Assembly (NCBI RefSeq): GCF_910596095.1
Contig: NC_056537.1
Location: 637,074 to 701,073 of the forward strand
Length of the DNA stretch: 64,000 nt
From: Thunnus maccoyii
Lineage: Eukaryota > Chordata > Actinopteri > Scombriformes > Scombridae
Direction: 5' to 3'
In this document: positions 1 to 11,808 of the stretch, one piece after another
Position numbering within the stretch: position 1 is the first letter of the stretch
How the letters are laid out: the number at the start of each line of letters is the position of its first letter
Made by a program: the position numbers and the translations under genes
Notes under the pieces: generated by a model
Seen by the model: the letters and a program-made list of their open reading frames with translations, nothing else
What the model was told of the DNA's origin: nothing
Database searches by the model: none

Positions 1-1446
1 GACAAAGATACCACCTAGATATCTTTTCTTTGTCTGAAAGGTTAACCAGTCCCTTAAATACTGCTCGTACAGAATTTAAGACATCTGTTTACTAACCTTA
101 CAGGTCAGCAACCCTCAGATAGAAACATAAGTCAAAAGTTCAGCTAACCTAGGAACAGTCTTTCTTCACGACCATATATGACAGTACATAAGCACCAAGT
201 AGCATCACAAAATAACATTACTACTATATTAAATCAAGGACAAACCACACTATCCTCTAAAGCTTATCAGTTTTACACATAAACATCTACATAACTACAG
301 GTTATCTTATCACTGGCTCAGGTAAAGGTATAACAGAATAAACTTAACTGTTAGACACACAACTGCCTCATCTTACACAGCAAAGAACTAAGTTTAGAAT
401 AGACACAGCACACACACTAACACTAAACTGAACTTAAACACTGTCTGAAACATGTATGATATATTGAGGAAATACATCAAATGATAACCTGTTATTCGGT
501 TTTCTTTTACACTACTCATAATGTGATGATTTTAGCAAAAACTTAAATGAATTAATCATTTTCAATCAATTAATCCATCCATCAGTTTCCTGGTTGGATC
601 AATTAGATTATGTCATCAGGAATTATTGATATATTCATGTAAAGCACTAAAAAATGTGATACAATGATAAATAATGAAGCCGTATCGTCCCGGCTGGTTT
701 CCATCATCCTTTCAAACTTCAGTCAACGTTTTTTATGCAAATTTAAAATTAGCATAAAAACAAGTGGATAGAAAAGCAGCGACTGTTCCAGAGACGCTTC
801 TTTTATTCCTCATATGTTTCTATAATAATGTCTGATGTGTCAGTGTGTAACGTGTTGGTGATGAACCTACAGTGAATCATCAGTGACTCTGCAGCTCCTC
901 TCGGCTTTACGGAGCTTTGTAGTGAGTTTCAGCTCATTGTTTATCTGTTCTGCTGTAACTTTACTGTTCTGGTTCACTCTCAGCGTCTCATAGCGTCGTT
1001 TTCAGAGTAAAAGCTGTAAAAAGCTGCTGAACACTACCTGCTAACAGTTAGCTGTAGACTAGCTGGTGAACATAGTGGAGCATTTAGCAGCTAAAGAGCC
1101 AGATATTTCCCTCAGGAGCTGGTGGAGACCAAAAACAGAGCTAAAAGAGAAACACGACTCCACATGAATGATAATGTTGCTCCGTAACTGCTGGATGTGG
1201 AAATAAGCAACTGTTTGCTAACATGTTAGCCACAAGTACTTTATAAGCTGATAATATGACAGAAGTAGTTTTTACAGACTATTCTGCTGAAAACAAGTTC
1301 AGGCAGCTTTAACCAGATTGAAACTATGAAGGACCAAGACTAGAACCCTGAGGAACCCCACATGTGATTATTGACATTATCAATGGGAGGATCATGTTGC
1401 TCCGTAACTGCTGGATGTGGAAATAAACAACTGTTTGCTAACATGT
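1..1446. other. Intergenic, no gene seen
   Basis: AT-rich sequence with no open frame that looks coding. About 880-1140 resembles a GCTAA/GTTAGC-rich interspersed repeat of the kind common in fish. A roughly 50-bp direct duplicate lies at about 1173-1225 and 1394-1447; the copies differ at only one or two bases. I cannot assign a class to these repeats. Confidence 0.5.
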
Positions 1447-1451
1447 TCAAC

Positions 1452-1640
1452 ATATCAGGAGGTCGAGCAGGTCGTCCACTAATCGGAACCTGTTGAAGTG
1501 TCCTCGGGCAAAATACTGAACCTCAAACTGCTGTGAATGTGTGAACAAGCACCTTGCACGGCAGCCTGCTGTCAGTGTGTGTGTGTGAATGTGGCCTGTA
1601 GTGTAAAAGTGCTTTGAGTAGTGCAGCCCAGTTACCAGTT
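1452..1640 (+). mobile_element. Degenerate tRNA-derived SINE
   Basis: The segment shares ordered blocks with the two better copies at 36.9-37.2 kb and 38.4-38.6 kb: GTCGTCCACTAATC, then a block ending ATACTGAACC, then GTGAATG, then GTGCTTTGAGT. The tRNA-like head is damaged and the B box is largely gone. This is an old copy of the same family. Confidence 0.55.
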
Positions 1641-2204
1641 TACCATCAACTTCAAGCTGATGAAAACTAAACATCAGTTCATGCAGGTTGAACCGTCTGA
1701 CGATACAAACGTTGGAGTAAAGTCACTAATCTGTCAGTTGATAGAAGATTAAAGCTGTTATCTAGAATTGTAAATGTCCAGCTCAGCGGTCACTGTGGCA
1801 GAATATAATGAAAGTCTGTTTTCTCAACCTTCAGCAGAGCACAGAAACTTCAATTTGACACCAAAACAAGTAAAAGTTGTAGTTGTGAGTTTTTAACCCG
1901 AGACCGCCGTCTCCTCTGTGGGAGAGACTGGCGTTGGTTTGGCATTTCCAGGCGCCTCGGAGGCATGCACTGACGCAAGAGGCCTGATGGCAATCACCAT
2001 GATCTTAACCTTTACATTTGCTTCAGTTGTTCTTGTGTTTAGTTGTTCTATACAGTTACAGACACGATGGAAAAACACATCACTATAATGTGAGTATAAG
2101 GCCCGTCGCTGTTGACCTTTAAATAGATAGAAAGCAGCACACATAAACAGTATAGTGCAGCTATAATACAGCCCTCAGAGAGTCCGGGTGATTGTTGGAG
2201 AAGA

Positions 2205-2250
2205 CGAGGAGGAGGAGGAGGAGGAGGAGGAGGAGGAGGAGGAGGAGGAT
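2205..2250. repeat. (GAG)n microsatellite upstream of cd59-like gene
   Basis: A near-perfect GAG/GGA triplet run about 190 bp upstream of the cd59-like start codon. It gives spurious poly-Glu and poly-Pro reading frames on the two strands, which are not treated as genes. Confidence 0.85.
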
Positions 2251-2440
2251 GAGTTTGGCCAGACAGCGAGTCTCTGTGACCAGCTGGACAAAGACTCGCT
2301 GTCAGTCGACTGCCGTCTGACTCGCGTCCCAGCGACCGGACACACAAACGGAGAGCCGGACGCCGCGCTGCTCTGACCCGACCTGACGACCCTCCTGCCT
2401 GCCTGCCGTCACCTTCACTCTTCATCCTCCAGGAGACGAC

Positions 2441-4670
2441 ATGACGCGCTGCCGACGGCTGTTCCTGCTGGTTTGCTTTGGGATGCTTCATTTGGGTGAG
2501 TGGACCAGGATTAATTTATACTCAGTAGAGTTATTAAACGAGCAGACGGGTGTCAGTAAAACTACCTTTATCTCAAATCCTCTCGTTCCTCAGTTTAAAT
2601 AGCTTTTCCTAATGAGCAGAACAGGTGAGTGAGTGTCTTTAATTGTCAAATTAAGGATCATATATGGTATCTGTTTACAGATGATACTAAATATTACTTA
2701 ATTAAATCACATTTTGAGCATTTAATTGAAGGTTTATAGGATGAGTTTTGTACACTAGAGAGATCAATAAATAGATCATTTACTCACTACAGTGACTGTA
2801 TAGTGAATATGGAGTGATTTCAGACTGATGATGTATTCATATTATTGTGAAAATAAGCTTTTGTGAGCGTTTCATCATTAATGTGTGCGTCTGCAGTGCA
2901 ACGAAAGTTCAAATGTGTTGACCTTTGACCCCAGCAGCGCTGACCTCACTGCTGACCGCTGCTGACGTCATATCGAGATAAAAAAGATATTGATTAGAGA
3001 TGCAGCTGGTAGTGTTTAGTACAGCAACACAGAGCAGAATATTACTGCGACCAACAACATGCGAGACCGTCGTTGTTCTGCTGTGATGTACGTCTACCTG
3101 CAGCCATGCTAGCAGCGTTAAGCTAAATGCTAAAATGACGATGCTAAGCAGGTGTAATGTATACCATTTTCACCATCTTAGTTTAGCACGTTAGCACGCT
3201 AACATACGCTAATTAGCACGAAACACAATGAGTGTCTGAAGGACGTTTCACAGGAATCCATCTGATAATTGTTGAGATATTTCAGTCTGACGACGGAGTT
3301 CAGCTGTTTTTAACCGTCAGATTAAAACCAGCTGACAGAACTGTGACGTCTACGTTCATCATGTGATGCCTTTAATTCAGCCATATTTCAGTATTTGATA
3401 CTTAAAACTGTTCATTTGTTTGAGAGTACAGTATGAAATAATGCAGCAATAAGAGGCTTTATTATTGTCACATGACCTGTAGATTATTCAGGTGAACATC
3501 TGTCTTCATACGTGACTTCCTGTTCATTAATAAAGAAGAGTTTGAATCGGTTTGTCTGACAGTAGAAGAAAAGGATAAACATGAGACGTCATGACTCATA
3601 ATCACAGTAAACTAACGAGAGTAACTTCAAACACAATCACTAATGAGACAGTAACTTTACCACCAGAGAAACAAAGCAAACTGACACATCATCATCATCT
3701 TCTTCTCCTTCTTCTTCTTCTTCTCCTTCTTCTTCTTCTTCTCCTTCTCCTTCTTCTTCTCCTTCTTCTTCTTCTTCTTCTTCTTCTTCTTCTTCTTCAG
3801 GCTCTGGACTTCGCTGCTACAAGTGTTCAGATTACACCGGACGCTGTGAGAACGTCCAGGAGTGCACGTACGAGGACTCGTGTATTTCTCTGAGTGAAAG
3901 AGGTCAGTTATCACTCAGCTGTGTGTTTATACGTTTATCCAGAGATAACTAATATAATAATAACTACAATAGATAATTAACATTAATTAATTCTATATTA
4001 TGAAATAACTATGAAATAAAAAAATGTTTATTCTTACTGTCTCTTAGTCATTCCATACCTTTAAATTTTACCAGCCGCCACTGGTCACTATGTGTGTTTC
4101 TCATCTTATTATATCATCTAAAGTTAATCAGATGATGTTTTCTTTGTAAAGAGTCCTGGTGAACACTGAACACTCATAGTTCACTAAAGAACCACAGAGA
4201 GGCTTTGTGCAGTTATAGTACACGCAGTATGTATTTACATAGTTTTCCTATGAAAAGAAGCACAGAACTGATATGTAACTGTCATTTGCTCAATCAAAAC
4301 TCGACCAGGTAGGAAACAGATCGATAACGAGCACCGGTGGCCTGAAAGATTAAAACACATAATATAACCTGTACTTTAATCAAGATGTGAAAATAATGGC
4401 TGTTAACTGCTGTGAATGAGATAAAGTTAATATTGTCCCCTACAGGCAGATATAACAGTATAAACCTGCAGTCGAGCCAAAGTTGGTATTTACAGTAAAA
4501 CTATATCAGGTGTAATCAATACAGACACGTTGTCATTTCATCATTCGAACATAGATCATAGTGAAAAAACATCTATGCCAATCATATCTATGCCAGTAGG
4601 AAACCTAACCCTAACCCGATGATAGCAACCAGTTACTCATTCAAAGTATTTATGGTGAATAATAAATTAT

Positions 4671-4701
<31 letters not shown>

Positions 4702-5083
4702 TGATTCCTTATTTTTTCTTCTGAAAGCACAACGTCTGTCTCATATTCATAATGAGAACATACTTAATATAAAACAGTTTTATTGCTGTTACTTGATGTA
4801 CTTTAACTTCCTGAAGATAAATATTGATTGCAGTTTACCTGTAGTGTTTTGCAGTAATAGTTGGTGCATATGTGTGTCTGCAGGTGGTAAAACCATCCGT
4901 CAGTGTATCCGCTACACCGACTGCGATAACTCTCGCCTCACTCAGATGTTTCCCGCCATCTCCGGCTTCACGTATCGCTGCTGCAGCAGCAACCTGTGCA
5001 ACTCCAGCAACGCCGTCTCCACGGCGACGCCCGTCCTGGCTCTGATGGGGTCGCTGCTGAGCGTCTGGTGGTGTTGGATCTGA
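2441..5083 (+). CDS. cd59: CD59-like Ly6/uPAR GPI-anchored protein
   Basis: Exons 2441-2495, 3801-3902 and 4884-5083 join in frame (phase 1 at both introns) to 118 residues. Exon 1 is a signal peptide starting MTRCRRLFLLVCFG. The mature part begins LRCYKC and has ten cysteines in three-finger order, with a CC pair and the closing LCN motif typical of Ly6 domains. The last ~20 residues are hydrophobic after a small-residue stretch, as expected for a GPI-attachment signal. Exon layout (signal, half-domain, half-domain plus tail) is that of the CD59/Ly6 family. Known role of CD59: surface inhibitor of complement membrane-attack assembly. The function of this copy is inferred; another Ly6 member is possible. 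Exon 2 is preceded by a CTT-rich tract that serves as its polypyrimidine tract. AATAAA occurs at 5180 and 5245. Confidence 0.85.
3695..3800 (+). repeat. (CTT)n tract forming the exon 2 acceptor of cd59-like gene
   Basis: About 100 bp of CTT/TCC triplets end directly in the AG acceptor of the second exon at 3800. The microsatellite supplies the polypyrimidine tract, so its length variation could affect splicing. It gives spurious poly-Leu and poly-Lys frames. Confidence 0.8.
4677..4700. repeat. (TA)n microsatellite
   Basis: Perfect TA dinucleotide run in intron 2 of the cd59-like gene. Confidence 0.8.
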
Positions 5084-5099
5084 TCTCATGTTTCAGGAT

Positions 5100-5800
5100 C
5101 ATTACTGATGTTTTTGTTAAGTTAACATGAATTAAACTGAGTGTCGTCGCTGTTCGTTGTAGCTTCTCAGGTCACGTTAAATAAACAACGACACTTTTTT
5201 TACCTTTTTTGCTAATTATGAATTTCATACTGTACAAGTTTAACAATAAATATAAGAAAAAATTAAACATGTTTTTGTTGTGTCTTTGTATCAGTTTTGT
5301 CTCCCTCATTGATTTCTGATTGGTTTATACTTTTGATTGATCGCTCCCAGCCCCAACATCACACTGACTCATGAAACATGCTCTCAAAGCAAAGTAAAAG
5401 CTATAATCATTTAGATTCTCATAAAATTTAAGTTTATGCAACTTTCCAAAACAATGAGACAACCTCGCTCTGTCAGGTGTGTGCAGGTGTGAAAGTAGCC
5501 GGAGTTTGAACTTCTCTCTTAGCTCTGCGCTCATCGAGGCCACAAAGACTCAGAGTTTATGGAGAGAGATGAAGGAGGTGATGAAGGAAAAACTCCTCAC
5601 AGTGTGAGTTTGTTTGTCTGGTGTGTAAACAGAAACATCAGCTGCTCTTCTGTTGTATTTCTGACAAAGTAGCTGCTTAAACAGAGTTTACTGTGGTTTT
5701 AAAGTGCTGCTACAGTGGAAAACAATAAAAATGATCTTATTATGGTGACAGTGGGGCTTCCTGTACTGTAAAAATTACTCAATTCTATCTCCTCTGTCTT
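5100..5800. other. 3' UTR and intergenic
   Basis: Holds the polyadenylation signals of the cd59-like gene (AATAAA at 5180 and 5245), then sequence with no convincing gene. A short ATG segment at 5561 ending in a possible donor looks like a stray first exon but has no partner exon downstream. Confidence 0.5.
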
Positions 5801-5859
5801 TTTAAGACTCGCTCAACAGCGAGCGGTGTTCTGGATCTAAGACCTCATTCTAGAGATAT

Positions 5860-6450
5860 TTCTAACATGAGACTCCAGAGTGAGGTTATGATCTACAATA
5901 ACATGCTGAGCTAGAGAGCCAAGAGGAGGCAGAACTTGGTCATCAGTGTGCTCAGGACCTATAATAAGGATTTCCATTTTGGAGGAATTAAGCTGAAGAA
6001 AGAGTCAGACGGTTTGCAGGATAAATACAGCGGAGTATCATCTGCGTAGAAATGACATGAACTATCATGCAGTTTGATAATGTGGCCCAAAGGCGGTAAA
6101 TAAAGATAAAATACAGTTGGTCCTAGAATGGAGCCCTGCGGCACCTCGAACATAGACGATGCTTGAGAGGAGATAAAGACTTTTCTGTTAGAAAGGTATG
6201 AACCACTATCGAGCATTCACCTGCATCAACATATCACTGACCGCTCTTACCAGGGTCTAGTCTCTGTGCTGTCAGAGTGTCAGAGGGATCAGAACCAGGT
6301 TTTTTGAGAAGTGGCTGGACACTAGTGGTCTTAAAATAATCAGGAACACATCCAGAAAATAAAGAACAGACAAGGGGCTACAGCGTCTAGAACCTCTAAT
6401 AACAATTTGGTAGGTATTATGTCCAGTGGGCTTGATGATGGTGTCATATG
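5860..6450 (-). mobile_element. LINE fragment (L2-like reverse transcriptase) and adjoining repeat
   Basis: On the minus strand, 5959-6216 reads VPQGSILGPTVF, then FYADDTPLYLS. These are the RT motifs VPQGSxLGP and YADDT of L2-type LINEs. The frame is broken on both sides, so this is a dead 5'- and 3'-truncated copy. The segment 6220-6450 is also repeat-like but I cannot place it in the element. Confidence 0.75.
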
Positions 6451-6454
6451 AGAA

Positions 6455-7262
6455 ATTATTTTATGTGACGTATATAACATATAATATACCACCAGCCTTT
6501 ATGTGACGTATATAACATATAATGTACCACCAGCCTTTATGTGACGTATATAACATATAATATACCACCAGCCTTTATGTGACGTATATAACATATAATG
6601 TACCACCAGCCTTTATGTGACGTATATAACATATAATATACCACCAGCCTTTATGTGACGTATATAACATATAATATACCACCAGCCTTTATGACGTATA
6701 TAACATATAATGTACCACCAGCCTTTATGTGACGTATATAACATATAATGTACCACCAGCCTTTATGTGACGTATATAACATATAATATACCACCAGCCT
6801 TTATGTGACGTATATAACATATAATGTACCACCAGCCTTTATGTGACGTATATAACATATAATGTACCACCAGCCTTTATGTGACGTATATAACATATAA
6901 TGTACCACCAGCCTTTATGTGACGTATATAACATATAATGTACCACCAGCCTTTATGTGACGTATATAACATATAACATACCACCAGCCTTTATGTGACG
7001 TATATAACATATAATGTACCACCAGCCTTTATGTGACGTATATAACATATAATATACCACCAGCCTTTATGTGACGTATATAACATATAATATACCACCA
7101 GCCTTTATGTGACGTATATAACATATAATGTACCACCAGCCTTTATGTGACGTATATAACATATAATGTACCACCAGCCTTTATGTGACGTATATAACAT
7201 ATAACATACCACCAGCCTTTATGTGACGTATATAACATATAATGTACCACCAGCCTTTATGT
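6455..7262. repeat. 38-bp minisatellite, ~21 copies
   Basis: Tandem unit of 38 bp containing TATGTGACGTATATAACAT and ACCACCAGCC. Copies differ mainly at one position (AATGTACC, AATATACC or AACATACC). One unit has lost GT, reading TTTATGACG. Divergent units continue at about 7545-7590 and 8365-8385, so later insertions split the array. Confidence 0.95.
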
Positions 7263-7273
7263 GTTGTATATAA

Positions 7274-7545
7274 CTGTCACAACCTGGCTCGTGAGTCCAT
7301 GACAAAGTGGGAAACACACCGTTTTCAAAAGTCAAACAAACTAATTTATTAAATAAACTGCGATTAATTAAATACATAACAAAAATACAAAAGCACATGT
7401 AGAGTGTGGAGATCAGTGGAATCAGGATTGTGTGCATGAGAGTGGAGACAGTGTGAGTGTTGTGAGGAACTAAAGCTGCAACATAACCACACGGACGGAG
7501 GCCCGGGTGTTCCTCTGCCCCACCCACCAGGTATCTGAAAAACAG
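7274..7545. mobile_element. Unclassified insertion within the 38-bp array
   Basis: About 270 bp with no similarity to the 38-bp unit lies between the last regular unit and a degraded unit (about 7546-7575). It begins CTGTCACAACCTGGCTCG and ends near CCACCCACCAGG. No coding capacity or clear terminal repeats were seen; class unknown. Confidence 0.35.
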
Positions 7546-7616
7546 GTATAACATATTATATAACACCAGGCTTATGAGTTACGTACAATATGATAATCTA
7601 TATAAACACAGGGTTC

Positions 7617-8325
7617 TTGTCTAATTCATGTGTGAATAGAATTTAAAATCCTTCTCCTAACTTACAAAGCCCTTAATGGTCAGACACCATACCGTATTAT
7701 CCCCCTAGAACACTGCGCTCCCAGTATGCAGCTTACTGGTGGTTCCTACAGTCTTTAAAAGTAGAATGGGAGGCAGAGCCTTCAGCTATCAGGCTCCTCT
7801 CCTGTGGAACCATTAAGAGTAGGCTTAAAACTTTCCTTTTTGATAAAGCTTATAGTTAGGGCCGACCAGGCTCGCCTTGGATCAGCCCTTAGTGATGCTG
7901 CTATAGGCCTAGACTGCTGGGGGACTTCCCATGATGCACTGAGCTCCTCTCTCCTCCTCCTCCTCTCCATCTGTATGCATTCATGTAACATCAATGCATG
8001 TCACTAACTTGACTTTTTTGTGCTTTCTCGTCTTGCAGGAATCTTCGGTATCTGGCCTTGGGGTCTTTTCCGGCTGTTGCTGCTGCTATTTATTGTTGTT
8101 GTTGTTGTTGTTGTTATTGTGCTTCTCTGAGTCTTTCTCCCTCCCTCCTTCTTTCTATCTCTCAACCCAACCGGTCCAGGCAGACGGCGCCACCTAGAGT
8201 CCGGTTCTGCTTGAGGTTTCTTCCCGCTGCTGCTCATGGAGGAACATCAGGTCTAGACCTGCTCTATATGGAAAGTGCCCTGAGATGACTGTTGTTGTGA
8301 TTTGGCGCTATATAAGAATGTGATA
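7617..8325 (+). mobile_element. 3' end of an L2-type LINE
   Basis: Plus-strand sequence resembles the 3' end of fish L2 LINEs: CTTACAAAGCCCTTAATGG, then TTTGATAAAGCTTATAGTTA, the GATGCACTGAGCTCCT block and a final TTTGGCGCTATATAAG. It is 5'-truncated and has no intact frame. It sits between degenerate units of the 38-bp array. A (TTG)n run lies at about 8094-8117. Confidence 0.75.
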
Positions 8326-8491
8326 TATATACAATATAATAATCTATATATACACTGGGTTTATGTGACGTATATACAATATAATAATTTATATAAACAC
8401 TGAGTTTATGTTGCTGTGATATTGTGTATGATGTGACCAGACAAAGGAACGTAACATCAGGGGACGTTGATACTGAAATATTTCCAGGTAT

Positions 8492-11400
8492 TCAGTCACT
8501 CATGTCTCCGAGTCCGTCGTCCTCGATCTGTCGTCCAATCACTTCCAGCTGCACGTTCTTCTTCTGCCCTTTCTGCTCTGCCTCTTTGTCCGGCTTCTCT
8601 GATTGGGCGTACCAGGGCTGAGAAGTGGCGCCGTCGCAGGTCCGTCCTCCTCTACGGAAGCCTCCTCTGCCGGCTCGGACCAACCCCCAGCCCTGCAGGT
8701 GGGCGTCGGACCCGCCCTCCTGGACGCCGCGGGTCTGGTCCAGCTCCTTGGCGCTGAGAGACGGCATCCGGACCGGAACCGTGTTGCCAAACTTTGAGTA
8801 GTCGACGCAGTAGCGGCCGTCCTCCTCTGTGATGATGGAGACGAAGCGCCGCCCCCACAGGATCTCCTCGGGAGTGTAGGAGGTCCGAGCCTGCATGCTG
8901 ATCCCCGTCGTTTCCACCACGCCTGAAGAACAGAGAGCAACGAGTCAGAACTCTGAATCCAGGAAGCATATTGTCATACAGTGAACTCAGAGGAAGTTTA
9001 AAGGCTCAGGAGCAGATCGAGGGTTGAAGACAAGAAGAGAAACAGCTGGACATCGACTGTGACGTCACAAATTAGAGTCCTGCACAAAACCGAGACCTGA
9101 ACCCGGCCGTCCCCGCACCTTTCAGACCCGACTAAACCCGCCTGGTGCTGCAGAACCAGACCTGTACAAGACTGAACCTGAGACCGACACAGAATATATC
9201 CCACCAGCACTGAACACATATCATTTCTATTAGCCAGTTAGCTGCCAGTTTAGTGGCGATGCACATTTAGAGCTGCAATGATTAGTCCATTAATCAATTA
9301 GTCAATCAACTATCTGGATAATTGATTTATCTTTTTGATAAAACACTGTTCAGCTTGTTTCAGCTCCTGAAATTGTGATGATTTGATGCTTTTTCTTGTC
9401 GTACATGACAGTAAACTGAACATCTTGTGTTTCATTTTTCACAACGCGGCTGCTGGTGGAACTGGAAGATGACTTGTTGACTGGTTTAGAACCAGATTCC
9501 TTCTTTTTGTTTCCTCCTCAAGCTGCGGCAGAGGAGTAGTTGCATGTGGGTTTGTTGTCGTTACTGGACTTCACTGTTCAACCTGTTTCCAAGACTTTAC
9601 ATTCCTTATTTGGAATCTTTGCTCCAATGAAACCAACACTGGATTTATCTCAGACAGCTTTAGACTCATATTAAACTTCGGAGTGGGGACTTTACATCTT
9701 TAACATCAGTATTTCCATGACTGAACCAGTATGAGTTATATGATGCAGATCCAGGAGCACGTGTGGTTCTGACCTTCCAGGATGACGATGATCTCCAGGT
9801 CCTCGGAGGCCAGCGAATGGGCGGACAGCTCGTACAGAGGACTCCCCCTCTCCATGGTGTGGCTGACGATCAGAGGAGAAACCAGGAAGATGCCGTTACT
9901 CCTCAGAGGGTTTTCCACCTGGATGTCCAGCTGACACACCGGGATCACCTCGCCCTCCACCGTCACCGTCCGCCGGATCACCTGCAGACACGGAGACCGG
10001 ACGCGGTTTCAGCCTCGCTGCTGAGAGTACAACAAAATGCTTTACAGAGAAATTAATTCAAACTAAATAATCAGATAAGTAACTGTAACAGACAACAATT
10101 AAAATTATTTTATCATTACGTTAATAATTGAGGGGAAACTGTTACGTTACATGGAGTGAAGACAACGGTTAAACGTCAGCGTTTGATGCTGGAGGGACGG
10201 AGGATGAAACCACTGACTGAGGACAAGATTTGGAAGTTGGACTTGGAAGAAGTAATAAAGGAGAATGATGGTCTTAAAGAACGAGACCGGAAGACATTTC
10301 TATTTCTGTCGTTCTGCTTTGGAGACTTTCTGATCAAAGTTAGTTTTAAGTTCTGACAGCGTTGAGAGTTTAGAAGTTAAATGACGACGAGTGTCAGAGA
10401 GGAAAGGTTTGATGACTTTTACTGCATTAAATAAAGGAAATGAAAAGAGTTTGTAGCTGAATGACTAATAGTTATTAGCTAATGTTATCTAAACAGCTGA
10501 AACTGAACTGAAATTCAGCTTTGAATGATGTCAGATACAGAAAAACTACACTTTTTATTTTTATAAATTAGTTAGAAAGTTATGAAAATGGTTGCTGGTT
10601 AGTTTTCTGTTGATGAGCAATTTATTTAATCATCTTGTCAGCACCTCAGTTAATGCAGTCAAGCATCCAAAGTAAAAGTAAAAGTACTTGTAGTTTATTT
10701 TCAGTTTATTTTCTGGTCTCAGAACATTGAAAAGAAGGAAAGTAGGAAAGAAATAAAGACAGAAAGTCTTGTGCAGGTTGAGATAATCTTTAAATCACTG
10801 GTGTTTGCTTCATCTTGTTCAGCCTGAGCGAGTCTGTTTTCTTTCCACCACTGGTGTCAGATCACATGTATAAATAATATCATAAATCAAGACATGTGTT
10901 CCCGACAATGTGAAGCCGGCGGTGGAACCAGTCAGGACCCAGACTTTAACTGACAGTATTTACTAAAGCGATAAACTGACGTCAGACAGATGTAGAAAAT
11001 ATCAGCGTCTCCAGAGTTTGAGTAGAGTTGAATAAATGAGACATGAGCCGGACGTCACCTGCAGCTGGACGGTAGCAGAGATGATCATACTCTTCCTCAG
11101 GTCTCCCACCCTGAACATGAAGGTTGGCCGGCCGTTTCGAGGCGCGATGACGGCGTTTCTGGAGAAGATGAGCGTCTCTGCTCGCCGGTTGGCCTGCGCC
11201 GTCTTCATGAAGACGCAGCCGAGCATCACGGCGTTGATGATCAGGCCCAGAATGTTCTGGATGATCAACACGGTGATGGCCAGAGGACACTCCTCCGTCA
11301 CCATCCGGCCGCCAAAACCGATGGTCACCTGAAGAGGACGAGAGTTAACACACGACCAACAGCTGCACCTGCGTCAGCCGGGTGAGGTCAGACTGACAGC

Positions 11401-11761
11401 GGCTCTCACCTGGACCTCGATGGAGAAGAGGAAGGCGGAGGTGAAGGAGTGGATGGCGGTGACGCAGGGGACGGGGCCCGGCTCTTCATCGGGGTTCCGA
11501 GATTCCAGGTCTCCGTGAGCGAAGGCCAGGAGCCACCAGATCATAGCGAACAGCATCCAGGAGCAGAGGAAGGCCGAGGTGAAGATGAGGAGGGAGTGCT
11601 GCCACTTCAGGTCCACCATGGTGGTGAAGACATCCTGCAGGAAGCGACCCTGAAACACACGAAGAAGAATGAAGCTGCTGCCCATAAATAAACCTGAACA
11701 GTGTATATATATTATAATATACTGTATATATAATATAATACATACACATGCACACACACAC

Positions 11762-11808
<47 letters not shown>

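Noticed and set aside
5561-5610. Possible first exon of an NLR-like gene
   Set aside because: A short Glu/Lys-rich ATG frame reaches a GT, but no matching downstream exon follows before LINE and satellite sequence.
6455-7262. CRISPR-like array
   Set aside because: Repeats are contiguous with no unique spacers, there are no cas genes, and the genome is eukaryotic. The same applies to the other minisatellites.
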